From NCBI GenBank assembly GCA_025526935.1, contig JAHLKD010000018.1, forward strand, positions 186,001 to 250,000: a DNA stretch of 64,000 nt. The letters are read 5' to 3'. The notes below the pieces were generated by a model. That model was not told the DNA's origin. It made no database searches and worked only from the letters and a program-made list of their open reading frames with translations. Source of the DNA: Cladochytrium replicatum (taxonomy: Eukaryota > Chytridiomycota > Chytridiomycetes > Cladochytriales > Cladochytriaceae). The position numbers and the translations under genes were made by a program. Below are positions 1 to 13,120 of this stretch, piece by piece; position 1 is the first letter of the stretch, and each line of letters begins with the position of its first letter.

Positions 1-739
1 GCACGGAAAAAGAAGATTTATTAGGAACTTACCGTTCGTGGGTTTGAACCCACAAAGTTCGCTTTAGTTAGGACAATTTAGTTTGCTTGTTGCTGATTCA
101 TCTGAAGCTGGTTAGTTTCTGTCAATCTTACACTGATTTGTTTATTTGTGTACTTCCGTTCAATATCTCATAGTTAGCTTAGTGTTAGGAATTATCAAAA
201 TACCCATGTTATTCTTCCGCGGTGCCATCAACGGTTTCCACGCTTTGGATATCCGATGGTTAGATGAATCGGTTTTCAGTAGAGGTGGTCGGAGTTTAGG
301 CACGAGGGCGTTCAATTGATTTGATCAGTGTGGGTCCGATTTCCCTGGTTGAACATGATCAGCAATGATCAGATGCAAACGTACATTATCAGCACCCTAG
401 TATAAAGTGGTGGCTCACTGGCTGTCTCACAAATAGTCGCCAAGGAATCGAAATTGACCTAGGTTTTAGGATTATGTCACCACGGCAATGCGGAAAGAAG
501 AGACAAGATTCCCTTGACTCAGTTTCGTGTATTTATTTTGTCTTTGTTCCGCAGAGGACCATTTTAACCGTTGGATTCACCATCTGTATCTCTCTCCAGC
601 AACCACATATTCCATGTTTTTTATGGAAACCTTCGTACCAGCTCATCATTCATTGCATAAATAGCAATAGCTCAATCTAATCTCTATCATACACACAAAG
701 TAACCGCCTCGAGATTGCCCGTTGAGCAAGTTCACGACT
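1..739. other. left-edge stretch without a supported gene
   Basis: No reading frame here shows family resemblance or coding-like splicing. A 68-codon frame at 474-680 has no recognisable motif and is probably chance. A short near-palindrome, GTGGGTTTGAACCCAC, lies near position 38. The stretch is downstream (3') of the protease gene on the minus strand and may hold its terminator and part of a neighbour lying outside the window. Confidence 0.5.
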
Positions 740-2204
740 TCAAAGCTTTGCAATCTTCAACGTGGACACGCCCTCAGAGAACAATCCGAAAAGCAAAGAA
801 GTGCCCTTGTTTCCTCCATGCCCGCTGATTGTTCCGATCATCGATATCGGGGCTAATGCAAACGGAATGTTAGACGATAACAACCCAAAACAACGCTCCA
901 TCAGCCCCACCTCGCTTTCCTCGCGAGTCTGAACTGACCAATTTGAAAACAGGTCCACCACTGTCAAAACTTTAGTGATGGGATGACTTAAGTGAACACA
1001 AGACATGAACCTGTCACCGCTGAATGAGGCTTGCGAACCGTCGGGCGTTTCGGCGACGGACAGATACGCACAAAACGAGCCAGTGAAGCATCGATATGAC
1101 CATACGCTTGTAACTGTCAACCCGCATTTCCCACCACTCGTTGAACCAGATCGACAGAGTTTCTCTCCAAGTGAAACGTAGCTCCATCCTTTGATGGACC
1201 TCTGATATGCTCCGTTTATTGGGCCATCCCATATGGAGCTTGCGAGTGAATTAGCATCGATGAGCATGAGATCAATATCCTCCTTCTTCGTGACAACTCT
1301 CCCGATAAGACTTTTTGCTTGAAATCGATTATCATTTGAGCTGATCAATCAGTACCATACTTACTGTTCACTGTCCAGGTGTTTGGAGATCCAGAACACA
1401 AGAAGAACTGCGTACCGATGTCTCCGCAATGACCTGCTGTCAAAATATACTTCGATTTCTTGGTCATCGACAGTCGAACGGGAAACCCAGAAGAGCACCT
1501 CAGACTTTTTGGGTTCATTAGTAGTGGTACTCGATAAACACGCTTAATCGGTACCTTTTGGAACAAATAGCGATTCCACCCTCATACGGCTTTGCATCAT
1601 TGTATCTTTGAGTGGAGGTTGGCGCATCTTCGAATTTAATGGTATAGTCAATCCCATCCAATGCAACATCTAGCGCTTCCATGATCGATGAAGGATCATT
1701 GTTTGGTGAAGCACCATCGGCGATTGATGAGCTGCCCGTTTCATTTGCTGCTGTGTTGATTTCTGCAGCAGACAGGATATCCAGTCCGGATGGTCTGATA
1801 TCTACCCCCATCAGAGAATTTTTTGGGGATGCGAGAGTTTTAGAGATCTTTCCGACTCTTTCCTTGAGCTCTTCAAGTGAATACTTTGATTCATTTATAA
1901 CGACTGTTACTTTCGCATCCTGAATGACTTTGCGAAGTTTTTGGCATAGATCTTCACCCTTCTTCCAGTACAGTATGACTGATCGAGATGTGATCTCTGT
2001 TCCCGAAAAGCCCTTCATGCACTCCGGGGTGCTATAAGAAGCTTCCTGAAGCTTAGAGCCCATGTCCGAAAATATCTCCTGTTCTTTAAATTCTGCGATT
2101 GTTTGAGCGTCGAATTGCATCTTGTCGCTTTCACGGGGTGCGGCGATCGCGCTCGATAACATCCAGCTGAGCATGATTGATATGAGAAAGATTTGGGGTT
2201 CCAT
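740..2204 (-). CDS. secreted trypsin-fold serine protease, streptogrisin/alpha-lytic type (S1)
   Basis: Predicted exons 2204-1555, 1504-1365, 1317-1011, 960-911 and 852-740 give 419 residues. Residues 1-22 form a signal peptide (hydrophobic ISIMLSWMLSS, then A-I-A-A). About 170 residues follow that resemble the propeptide of alpha-lytic/streptogrisin proteases, and then the protease fold. The triad is visible: His242 in TAGHCG, Asp279 in DIDLMLI, Ser366 in GDSGGPVF. The CRSGSTSGGKCG loop is the disulfide-bearing signature of streptogrisins. The Ser codon appears only after removing a 50-bp intron (961-1010). I chose the ATG at 2204 because it starts the signal peptide. Family knowledge: such enzymes are secreted, self-process and degrade protein. 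Substrate and host role are unknown. Confidence 0.85.
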
Positions 2205-2866
2205 TTTGTTGATTAGCCGATGTGATCTGGTATCCAGGCGGATGAAAGGCGGGAGACAGCGGAGCCGCGAACTGCGCCATAGCAGTGGGTAATCAACAGT
2301 CGATGTGCTGCGGATAGGAAGCGTTTTCGAGACACAGGAAAGAGAATATTTAGAGTCACGCGGATATCTTTCATGCCATAGTGAACAATCAATAGAAGCA
2401 CATCTCTGAATTCTGCACATCGGCTCATCACAGCGAAGATCTGGAAACATTGAACATCAATTCTTCAAATCGCTTGTTTCAAACGAAGTAACGCCTTTCG
2501 TTTAAGATCAAGCGTTACCCAGATGAGCAACCTCGATCACCCTTCGTTTCCAGCATTTTGATGACGTTCTCCCAACAACCATTTTGCTCAGCCACAAACT
2601 GTGAAGTTGGAATCTCAAGCTGTTGAGGTTTGCATTCAGTTGGCTAATGAATGCAGCGTTGTTGTTGCAGTCGTGAACTGTGCCAGTATATACTCGCAAT
2701 CATATATATCCGAACCGATCTCGCTCCAGCATCAACATAGTCAGAACCCTCATTGTCGCAATTGTTTGCGTTTTGGAGCCTCTTACCTTAAAACATCCCA
2801 CCACCACGTTTAGACCGTTGAAGTGAAGAATTGGCATTCGTCCCTCTCTCACAATTGTAGATTCCA
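2205..2866. other. intergenic between protease and GOS1 (divergent)
   Basis: This 660-bp stretch separates two divergently transcribed genes and probably holds both promoters. Short frames of 60-100 codons occur on both strands but lack motifs or plausible splice partners. No repeat or RNA gene was seen. Confidence 0.5.
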
Positions 2867-3992
2867 ATGGCATCCTCGTCTTCTTCCACCGCGTCACCAA
2901 CAAACTCATATCCGCGCAATATGTTACAGCACTCTACAGTAAACACTCTGGGCACCTCAGCCGTAAACCCTACGTCCACTCTTCCGAACTGGGACATGTT
3001 GCGAAAGCAAGCGCGTACTCTGGAGAACGAAGTGGAGCAGCGTCTCGTGTCATATTCTCGCCTATCGAGGAGTTCAGTCACCGGTGCAGCGGATTACGTT
3101 GCTTTGAACATGAATGGTGGGGGCTCGAGCTCAATGGGACCCAGCGGATCCGCGAGCGCCGAAGCTGCAGAGCTGGAAATTGAAGAGCTGCTCAAAAAGG
3201 TGTGCCATCTGCTTGGTGCGAGTATTTAGAGCTTACTCAGTGTCGGGCGCTGCTAGCTTACGACGGTAGTGAATGCAATGGGTGCATGTCTGGAGAATGT
3301 TCCGCTCTCTGTGCCCACAAACCCGTCAATGATGCACATGCTACAACGGCATCGCGACATTCTTTACGACTATTCGAAGGAATTTAAGAAGAACAAGGTA
3401 CAGGAGGAACGTTGGAATGCTATCCGGTGCTGAATTTTCCCAATTAATTTGTAGGGCAAGTTTGCAGAGGCGAGAGAACATGCGGAGCTATTGAGCTCCA
3501 TCCACGATGACATTAGGTTTGTCTCAATGCGTTTCGGGGTCCATTTGGGTTCATGTGATACCTTCTAGTTCATACAAGGCGGGAATGGGTGTGAACTCGA
3601 CCGATTACCTTCTGACCGAACGTGGGCGGATAGATAATTCGCACAAACTTACCGATATGGTTCTCGAGTACATTCCGAATATATTGCAGATTGAACTTGT
3701 GTACTGATGCATTTCCTGATCAGGCAAGCGTATGACACAAGAGATGCACTGGAAAAGCAAAGGAACACCCTCTTTGGCAGTAGAGGTCGAATGGGTAGCA
3801 TCCTTGGTGAGTGTCTGCGCATATCGAGAGTGATAAGTTGGCCTGATAAGATGTTGCCAAACCAAAGGACGATTTCCTGCACTCAACAGCGTAATTGGAC
3901 GGATCGGAAGCCGGAAACGGCGTGAAACCATGATCATGGCTGGTGTTATTACTTTCTGTTTAATTGTGTTCATCTGGCTTGTATGGAGATGA
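2867..3992 (+). CDS. GOS1: Golgi SNARE Gos1/GOS28 (GOSR1)
   Basis: Six exons (2867-3199, 3257-3397, 3455-3516, 3569-3667, 3724-3806, 3868-3992) join in frame to 280 residues, the usual size for the family. The N-terminal motif WDMLRKQARTLENEVE is typical. The middle carries HMLQRHRDILYDYSKEFKK, characteristic of GOS28. The SNARE segment runs from RIDNSHKLTDMVLEQAYDT to GRFPALNSVIGRI. A single C-terminal membrane anchor (MAGVITFCLIVFIWLVW) ends at the TGA at 3990. The protein is a Qb-SNARE acting in ER-Golgi and intra-Golgi vesicle fusion. The N-terminal 25 residues are Ser/Thr-rich. Introns are 52-61 bp and every junction keeps phase, so the model is firm. Confidence 0.93.
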
Positions 3993-4090
3993 TGATATTG
4001 TCAAATGTTAACACTGATATCTTTCACCAGCTGCGCCATACCATTGTTTGATGGAATCCCCATAGGGCCATCGCAGCAAAGATTTGTAAG

Positions 4091-4754
4091 GCGTGGGCAA
4101 TACTATCTGCACGGAACTGCACCGGAACATTTTTCGGACGTGGTCGGATCAGGTAGCTCATTCAGCTCAACAATCAAAAAAATGGACTGATTTTTCGCTC
4201 AAAGGTCTGGAGCATGTATTCGAATCAGTATCATCCTCAGCGGAGCACTGTAGGAGGAGAAAAGTGAATTTAAATGACCTGAGAGTCGCGATGAGCAATA
4301 TCGAGCTGGAAACATTCGAATTGTTTTTAAGACGACCGACCGTTTTGCGGGTAGGGAACCACTATCCACTTTTAGATCTTGTTTTTAGTTGATTGATGGT
4401 GTCTTAAGGTGTTCCGAAAACACTCAGGACTATGAATCATTTCGGGCCCGAAAATGCAGATGAAGTCCAACTTTTTCGATTCCCGTTTTTTCCGTTCGAA
4501 GGACCCATTGACGTTTCCCCACCACAAATTCCTCCATGGCTTCCCTTTTCCTACACGCCACACTTACAGATGGACTCCGGTAAAGGTGACGAGCTGAAAG
4601 GTAATTCTGTGTTGATAGTGGCCATTCCCAGGTTGCAAAAGCGGGAAAAGAAGATAGTCGTGCGGCGCGGGAACAGAAGTTGATGCAGATGGAGTGGAAC
4701 GTGCGGGACTCCTTGCCAAAAAGGAGGTCCAGGATGTTGTTGGATTACCGCTGA
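4091..4754 (+). CDS. candidate histone-fold protein (TAF3/TAF8-like?), exon ends uncertain
   Basis: Coding-like segments lie at about 4091-4345, 4395-4600 and 4642-4754 (stop TGA 4752). The first contains an amphipathic helix followed by CRRRKVNLNDLRVAMS, which reads like the alpha2-L2-alpha3 region of a histone fold. The second contains PPQIPPWLP, recalling the Pro-rich stretch after the histone fold of TFIID subunits TAF3/TAF8. The third is a basic tail ending RRSRMLLDYR. The acceptor before 4642 (phase 1) is convincing; the donor could be 4580, 4586 or 4601. I could not join the first two segments in frame, so the start and one junction are open. Assignment to TFIID is inference. A CENP-S-like or unrelated small protein is possible. 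Confidence 0.4.
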
Positions 4755-4992
4755 ACTTACGGGATCCGCCCAAAATTTTGATATTCTTCAGCATCTCGAA
4801 GTGTCACGGAATCATATTAATCGTGTTGATGCTTGTTTGGCTCAAACTGGCGTATGAGGTTTTAAGTTATTATAAATCGAAAAATTGAAGGGTATCCTGG
4901 CGTGAGAGGTAGCTTGTTTGATTGACTGTACACCAAAATCAAACGACAAACTTTTTCTTCCGAGCAGTCACCCGATACTACACAGGTTAATG

Positions 4993-6422
4993 TTAGCTAC
5001 AATTCAGTAAACCTTTGTTTACAAAACACACCACAGTCACGTAAGCTTCACAAGCCGCCAACGCATCAAAGAAACTTAGGCTGAACTGTTTGAGTTCCTC
5101 CGCTGAGGCGGTCGTGGGAGTTCCGTTGTTCATGCCAGCTGCAAACAGCGGCATGATGGCCGTCTGTCCGTCTTGCATATGAATCCGGGAAAGCTGTCCC
5201 AATTCTCCGTCCCAGCCGATTGGAATTGTTTTGCGGATCACTTGGATATCGGTGTACGCGTTACTTGCTTCAACGTAGTGCGAAACTTTGCTTGCTGTTA
5301 TAAACGCTGCTCGTGAGTTCCGAAGTTGAGTTTTTGTGCAACGGCACCACGTACCAACACGCCAATCAACACCCCCGAAATCGACTGCGGTCAGCGCAGC
5401 AATTGCATGAGAAAGGGACGGATTGTTTGCATCGAAACTCGGCGATGGATCAACCTGAGGGAAAAAACTCAATGGTAAAGCATGAATTTACTCAACCAGT
5501 CCACAAACCTCAACCAGGTCAAGAATGCCCCCAGGTTTTAGAATCCTGGTGAACTCACGGATGGTCTGCGTCCATTCTGCCTCGGGAGTGATGAAGAGAT
5601 TTGCCTGTTCATGAACTATCAAGAGACTGTTTAGTTCCTTCAGCATCCTGAGTTTGTACGTATCTCTCACTGTAATCGAAAACGTTTGGTTTAACTAGCA
5701 ACAAATTCTCAGTGGTTGATGTCATTGTTGGCATTATTACGTTAACTTACACGGGATCCTGCAGAAAGAATCAGTCTCAACGATTCGTGTTTTCTTGCTT
5801 CCAAACATAATCTGGGTGTCCGACCATAATCCGAAGGTCAAATCCTGAATGCACGGCAAACAGGTTAGAAAGCGCAATCCCATTTTTCCAACCATAAACA
5901 CTCACCAGCCCAAAGAACTGTGATTCAGGAAACTCCTGCTCCATCTCAGCGATCCAGATTCCTGTCGCCGCACTAGTAAAGGCCCTCAGCGATGTATCGC
6001 CGGTTATGTTGTTCTTACATACCCCGCGTCCAGAACAGTGATCCCAGATCTCAGATCTTCTTCTGTGACGCCCATGTAATTAATTTTGAACAATTTCTTC
6101 AAGAGTACATGCTGTTGCATCGTAAATCTACATCCATGCGAAACTGACTTTATCTTTCGAAAAAAATTGTCGGTGCGAAAATGATCAGCGAAGAATCACG
6201 ACGATCGAGCGCGCTGTTCACACATACCGTGGATGGATGGAAGTACTTGAGGAGCGCATCATTTTGATTCGGGGTTCGATTCCCATCACCACCACCATTG
6301 CTACTCGCTTTGGACGGAGCGAAACTGGTAGCAGAACCTGAGTCTGAATCAGGTGTGTTTCGCCGGGATTGTCCAGATCCTCGCCGTCGATGGGTTCGAA
6401 GAGTGTCGAGACTGTTCCCCAT
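4993..6422 (-). CDS. SAM-dependent methyltransferase, LaeA/UMTA-like (intact copy)
   Basis: Seven exons (6422-6228, 6147-6023, 5972-5906, 5844-5753, 5626-5509, 5454-5355, 5294-4993) give 332 residues with all phases consistent. After a Ser/Gly-rich 65-residue N-terminus comes MQQHVLLKKLFKINYMG, then class I motif I, VLDAGAATGIW, whose Gly codon spans an intron. QEFPESQFFGLD (motif II region) follows, then IREFTRILKPGGILDLVE (post-motif/beta5 region) at about residues 182-199. The C-terminal part contains IPIGWDGELGQLSRIHMQDG, as in fungal UMTA proteins. Members of this class methylate small molecules or act as LaeA-like regulators of secondary metabolism; which applies is not shown. Two decayed relatives lie upstream at 6.8-8.2 and 10.3-11.3 kb on the same strand. 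Confidence 0.85.
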
Positions 6423-6779
6423 TTCGAGCTTCTACTTGTCAGGGACCGGTGCAACACAATAACTGAGCCCCAAGATGCCGCTTTCCACACATTTCAAAAA
6501 TTTTGTGGTGTTGTAAGTTTACCATGTGGACATTCCATTTAATAAGAGTTTTAATACAAAAAATTGAGAACCAAACCGGGGATCTTATTATTCAAATTTT
6601 GGGCTTTTACATGAGCTAATAAGGTTTAAATTACAAAAATGGGAGGTGCTTCATCTCGTTTCCCTGGCGTTGAAATATTTAAATGCTTGTACTGTCCTTG
6701 GGAACTCTTCCTTGTCCATCGAATATTATTGGTGGTGCTTCTTCCGTGCGGTTACCCGAAACTAGCAATGTGTTCAGCG

Positions 6780-8186
6780 TCAAACAAAATGGACAAATAA
6801 TTGTGGGCTTATCGTTAAAATGTGTCCCTGGGAAACTGCGCAAGCGTCGAAAAACGCACCGCTGAACTGACTAAAATCCGGCGATGCGTTTGACGGGGTT
6901 CCGTTTTTCATTGCGGCTGCAAGAACTGGCATAATAGCAATCTGTGCACTTTCCATGTGAATGCGACAAAGTTGTCCCAACTCTCCGTCCCAGCCGATTG
7001 GAATTGTTCGACGAATGACCTGGATGTCCGTGTAGTCGTTGCTTGCTTCAACATATTGAGCAATTTTGCTCGCTGTATAGTGACATGCACGTCATTCCGG
7101 ACTGAAGCTGGAGAAGAAATCTGGCTAAGGAACGTACCGACACGCCAATCAACACCTCCGAACCCGATAGCGGCTTGGGCAGCGAGGGTGTGAATCAAGA
7201 ATGGAGGATCAAAACTGGGAATTGGATCAACCTGAGGTATTTGACCGTTAAGCTTTAACTAGTGTCGACTGGACAAAGATCACAAACCTCTACAAGATCC
7301 AGAATTCCACCCGGTTTTAGGACGCTTGTAAACTCACGGATGGTCTGCGGCCACTCGACCTCTGGGGTAATCAAGAGGTTTGCCTGTTCGTGGACTGTCG
7401 ATCGGAACGGTTAGATCAATAAAGTGGGGGCATCGAAAGAGATTTCAGTAGCGTAATCAAAAAGGTTTGGTTTGACTTTGCGCAGGAACATGAATGAAGG
7501 GCTGATATTGTGATCGTAGTATACTTACACGGAATCCTGAAGAAGGAATCCGTCTCGACTATTCTTGCCCTTTTGTTTCCAAACGTTAACTGCGTGTCGG
7601 ACCACACTCCGAATGTTAGATCCTTGAACAATTTTTAGCTGGATCGACATCGGATCGGATATGAGAAATACTAGTCCGAAGAACTGCGATTCGGGGAACT
7701 CCTGCTCCATCTCAGAAATCCGGATCCCTGTTGCAGCGCTGGAATTTGCATTTCGGTACTTGTTCGACATTGCTGAGAATTTCATACCATGCATCCAGAA
7801 CTCTGATTGCGGATCGAAGGACTTGCTCCGAAACCCCATAGGAGTACATGCTGCTGCATTGTAAATCGGCAAACATCCGAAACTTCCTTGACCTTTTTAA
7901 TCATTTCGGCGGTGTCCTACATGAGAAATAGATCACGACGACTTCTCTTTTACGTACAGCAGATGGGTGAAAGTATCTCAGGAGTGGATCGCCCTGCGGT
8001 GGAGTTGCACTAAATATTCCATCTCCCCTACTGCTTCCACTGCTGGCTTTTGACGCAGCAGGACTGGTTGAGTGGGAAGAGTTGATTTTGGGTCGCCGAG
8101 GACTTGTCGGAATCGACTGGGTAGCGCCGGGACAATCCCGATCCTCCACCTCGGTGAGTACGAAGTGTGTCGAGAGTGTTCCCCAT
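6780..8186 (-). pseudogene. decayed second copy of the LaeA/UMTA-like methyltransferase
   Basis: The copy is co-linear with the intact gene: start MGNTLDTLRTHRGGGSG, exon end HPSA, then VLDACAATGIRISEMEQEFP, LTFGVWSDTQLTFGNKRAR, IREFTSVLKPGGILDLVE, and a C-terminus with IPIGWDGELGQLCRIHMES ending at 6780. Three breaks are visible relative to the intact copy. A frame change in exon 1 leads the ATG frame into a TAG. A net 26-base loss occurs between the MQQHVLL and VLDA motifs. About 11 bases are missing at the start of the exon before HEQANLL. The motif I glycine is Cys (VLDAC). Unusual splicing cannot be excluded, but no combination I tried restores one frame. Confidence 0.7.
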
Positions 8187-8619
8187 GTTCAACACAACAT
8201 CAACGAGCCCCAGCGATGTGAACGAACATATCGAAAATTTTGTTCTAGCACTTGTGATTGGTTTTATGGCACGACTAGTTGAATTTTATCAGATCAATGT
8301 TCCAACTATTCTCTGTGGAGAGAAATCGACCGTCAAATTGTGTGTTCTATTTTATTCAAAAACTAGATGAGTTGAGAACCCTTTCATTTACTGCCTGAAG
8401 GACACCCGAAAAGTTTCGGCATGCAGAAAACCTTATGGAGGAGAGATATTGATGTGATTGGGGCTGTTGAGAGTTTGAAGCCAAAAAGTCTTGCATGAAA
8501 TTGGGAATCAGCAAAGTTAGCCACAAAGGATAGGCACAATAACATTACACGAGGAGTGGATACCAAGCATTTCCAGCAATATGAGATTTGGAAGTGTAAC
8601 TGTGGTCGCGACGATGAGG
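8187..8619. other. gap between methyltransferase copy 2 and INO80 remnant
   Basis: No supported gene. The minus-strand frame at 8384-8566 has no motif. This is where the missing N-terminal two thirds of INO80 would be expected if the downstream remnant were complete; nothing of it is visible. Confidence 0.45.
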
Positions 8620-10310
<1,691 letters not shown>

Positions 10311-10339
10311 TGTTGATAGCAGTGTGGAGTGGCAAGCTC

Positions 10340-11262
10340 GAGTGTTGTTCCTGGACTTCAATATTGTTACAAACTCTTTGATTGCCTGAGGCCAGAGTGG
10401 TATTGGGGTGATTGAAAATTGAGAACCCTCGTAGACAAACAAAAATTTAGAAGATCTGTCAGAAATGAAAGTGGAACAAACCGTAATCAAACATGTTGTC
10501 CTCATCAAAATAGTCAACGTCAACTTTCGTTGTAGTTCTGAAATATTAGAACCTACAAGCCAGGTTGGCAAACGATGGACTCTCAAGAATCGGTATTGTC
10601 CGAGTATTAGAACCTACAAGCCAGGTTGGCAAACGATGGACTCTCAAGAATCGGTATTGTCCGAGTTGCCCTCATCGTCTGCTCATCTGGCCATAAATTC
10701 ATGTGAAATCTCTTTTCGTAGTTTTAAGTGAACCAAGCATTCAATCGGAAAGTTTACAGAGATACCATGGCAAAAAATTTGAGGCAGGAAATTCACGCTC
10801 CATTTCAAAAAACCAGCTTGCTGAAGTCACACTAAAATCGATGAGTGTCCTGATATGTGGTTGGCAACAACAAAGGTATTCCGCATGTAGAGCCTTCATT
10901 CCAGCTTTCAACGCGGCAGCTGGAACCCATAAACTTGGTGTGAAATAGCTGCTTGAGGAGATAGTTCAGTTGGGCGTTCATTCGCGCAGCATTGACCGTT
11001 CCATGCCGGAAACGTGGGATTGTTATTGCGTCCGCTTTCGAGCGGATGGCATCTGCAGTGGATAGAATGCACTCGGCACAGAGTCGGCGGTCGAGCTTGA
11101 GGACGTAGGCGATGCTGAGCGTTCCAGTCCTCTCAGGCTGTTTCCCGTATTATCGACAACGGCAAATTTGGGTTGCTCGCTGTCACGTGTCTGGACGGCA
11201 CTGAAACGTGAATCCGAAGTGCTTTCTTTTTGACTGTCGCCTCTTCTTATATTCCTAGCCAA
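10340..11262 (-). pseudogene. third, most degraded methyltransferase copy
   Basis: Minus-strand scraps match the intact methyltransferase in order. A Ser-rich N-terminus lies at 11262-11023. LKQLFHTKFMGSS (about 10940) aligns with LKKLFKINYMG. FFEMEREFPASNF (about 10790) aligns with IAEMEQEFPESQF. SITPIPLWPQAIKEFVTILK (about 10390) aligns with the IREFTRILKPGG region. The glycine-rich SAM motif is lost, the pieces lie in different frames, and no C-terminal domain follows because the INO80 remnant begins there. A perfect 61-bp tandem duplication (10544-10665) lies inside it. Confidence 0.55.
10544..10665. repeat. perfect 61-bp tandem duplication
   Basis: The 61 bases from 10544 to 10604, starting TATTAGAACCTACAAGCC, are repeated without a visible change at 10605-10665. 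Such identity points to a recent slippage or unequal exchange, or to an assembly duplication. It lies in the degraded methyltransferase copy and so has no coding consequence. Confidence 0.9.
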
Positions 11263-11535
11263 TTCGGTATTTGTTATATTTGAAGAGGTCGATAAATCTT
11301 AGGGGAAACAGTATAGACAGAACAACCCAAAGAAATCATATACAGCCAGTGTATCTGAGCACCAGGTTCCTTTTTCCACTATGCAGATAGAAGGGATAAT
11401 TTCATGTTCTTGCAAACCGCAATTATGGGACTACAATGTAAATAACTAGATCAATGGAGAGGAAAGTTTCTGGTACGCTTGGAAAGGAGTAAAGAAAAGG
11501 GAAGAGCTCTTGAAGAGAAATGGAGTTCAGAAATT
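11263..11535. other. short gap 3' of the seven-helix gene
   Basis: The stretch contains the region just downstream of the stop codon of the minus-strand membrane protein and upstream of the degraded methyltransferase copy. No gene or repeat was recognised. Confidence 0.4.
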
Positions 11536-13120
11536 TTAAGGCTGCGGTCTGTTTGTGCCCCCATCAATATTCTCGGCTGCTTCGTCATCGTCTTCGTCTT
11601 CGTTGAGATGGTAGCCTTGCACAGAGTTGGGTTGTGTTGAAATGTGCGTAGTTGCATGGCCCACGACCGCACTGAATGCGACCATAAGGAAAGCACAAAT
11701 GGCGATGTGCACACCGACAGCTGTCGTGGAAAGGAACTCCAGCACAGCTGAGTATTTTTCGAAAATGGATGGAAGTATTCGTGGTGCAAGGTTGATGAAG
11801 ATAAGAGAGAGATCGACAAGGAGCAGCGCCGACAGAAGGAGGATCGGCGTTGCCCGGGCCGGGACCGTTCCAAGCGAATGTGTCGAATGCTTGGTGTGAG
11901 GGCGCTGGGGGGCCCCGCGTGACGGGGCCAGTGACGGTGTATTTGCGATCGAAGGAAGCGGAGTGGTCGATGCGCTGGGTGCTTGAAGTGATCGCGATGA
12001 TCGCACGTTGTGAAGATGGTGATAATTGGATGGTCCAACGGCCGAGTACGAGTTTGGCCTGTTGTAATGATTGTCTTGTATGGTTTCGCTTCGTCCGAAT
12101 GGATCAGTAGGCAAAGGAGGGTGTTGCCCCTTGATACTGGGGTTCTACAATCACACCTTGTTAAGATCACTCCACAGGTAATCGTTCAGTGTCACTTACC
12201 TCAGTTCCTACGAGCGTAAACTCTGTCTCTGACTCGGACACTGCTCCATGACGATTGCTCAAAAGCACTCCATCCTTGTGACGAAGATCTGTCTGTCGAA
12301 CCACGGATGCATTTTGGATTGGAGCAGCGCGATCGAGCACTCCGAAGGCGACTCTGCACAGCAAAATCGAGATCGTGTCGTCGAATACAAGAACGAAGGC
12401 AGTTTGAGCCGAACGGAAAATCATGACCAGCATCATTTCCAATTCGGAATACGGGGGCGGGTGGATCTGCACAATGACAATGCTGGAGAGTGTCAAGATG
12501 TACAGAATCGTGCCGGTGGCGATCGTTATCGCTCTTGAAACGTTCGACAGGAAGCGAAGACTGGAGCGATACATTGCCCATCGTCCAACGGCTAGCAAGA
12601 AATATCTAACAGAAAAAATGAGTGGGTGAGATGAAAAGAAAAGCATGTGGAGACAGACGTACATATAAACTAACAAAGCACAGTTGCAAGTAGGATTTCA
12701 TCGACCGTTTAGAACCAATGAAATCAAGCACTGTTAACAGCGTTACTTACGTGAGAAGTGTGCCAACACAACGCAGGATAAATCGAGCACTGATAAGATG
12801 GATCGAGCAAAGTCCCCAGACTTCCACACAAATGGTCGAAAGTCGGCAGATTTGGAGAGATCTTCAGGGAAGAAAAAGAGGATTTCGACGTATCTTGCTG
12901 CATGTAAAAGATTTGCAACAAAGATCAACGAGAAGGCAAGTGTAGCGGATCGTTTGAAATTTGATATGGTGGTGCCAGTGCGCCTGCGACTTGACACGTT
13001 GATCAGCATCCGAATCCAAACGACGGCAAATAGGAGAAAGCATCCAAGGGATAGGGCGGCTATCCCCAACTGTATGACGATTTCGACGGTCGGTAAGCCC
13101 GCTAATGGAATGGCTGCCAT
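11536..13120 (-). CDS. seven-helix integral membrane protein, orphan
   Basis: Exons 13120-12751, 12591-12200 and 12144-11536 join to 456 residues with consistent phases; introns are 159 and 55 bp. Hydrophobic segments: LGIAALSLGCFLLFAVVWI (TM1), LAFSLIFVANLLHAARYV (TM2), SILSVLDLSCVVLAHF (TM3), ITIATGTILYILTLSSIVIV (TM4), MLVMIFRSAQTAFVLVF (TM5), ILLLSALLLVDLSLIFINL (TM6) and TAVGVHIAICAFLMVAFSAV (TM7). A long Ser/Pro-rich loop of about 110 residues separates TM5 and TM6. The tail is acidic (NEDEDDDEAAE). The topology resembles a GPCR-type receptor, but I see no diagnostic family motif, so ligand and signalling role are unknown. The start ATG begins directly ahead of TM1. Confidence 0.75.

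Noticed and set aside
30-60. Near-palindrome GTGGGTTTGAACCCAC as a tRNA T-arm
   Set aside because: No acceptor, D or anticodon stem can be drawn around it.
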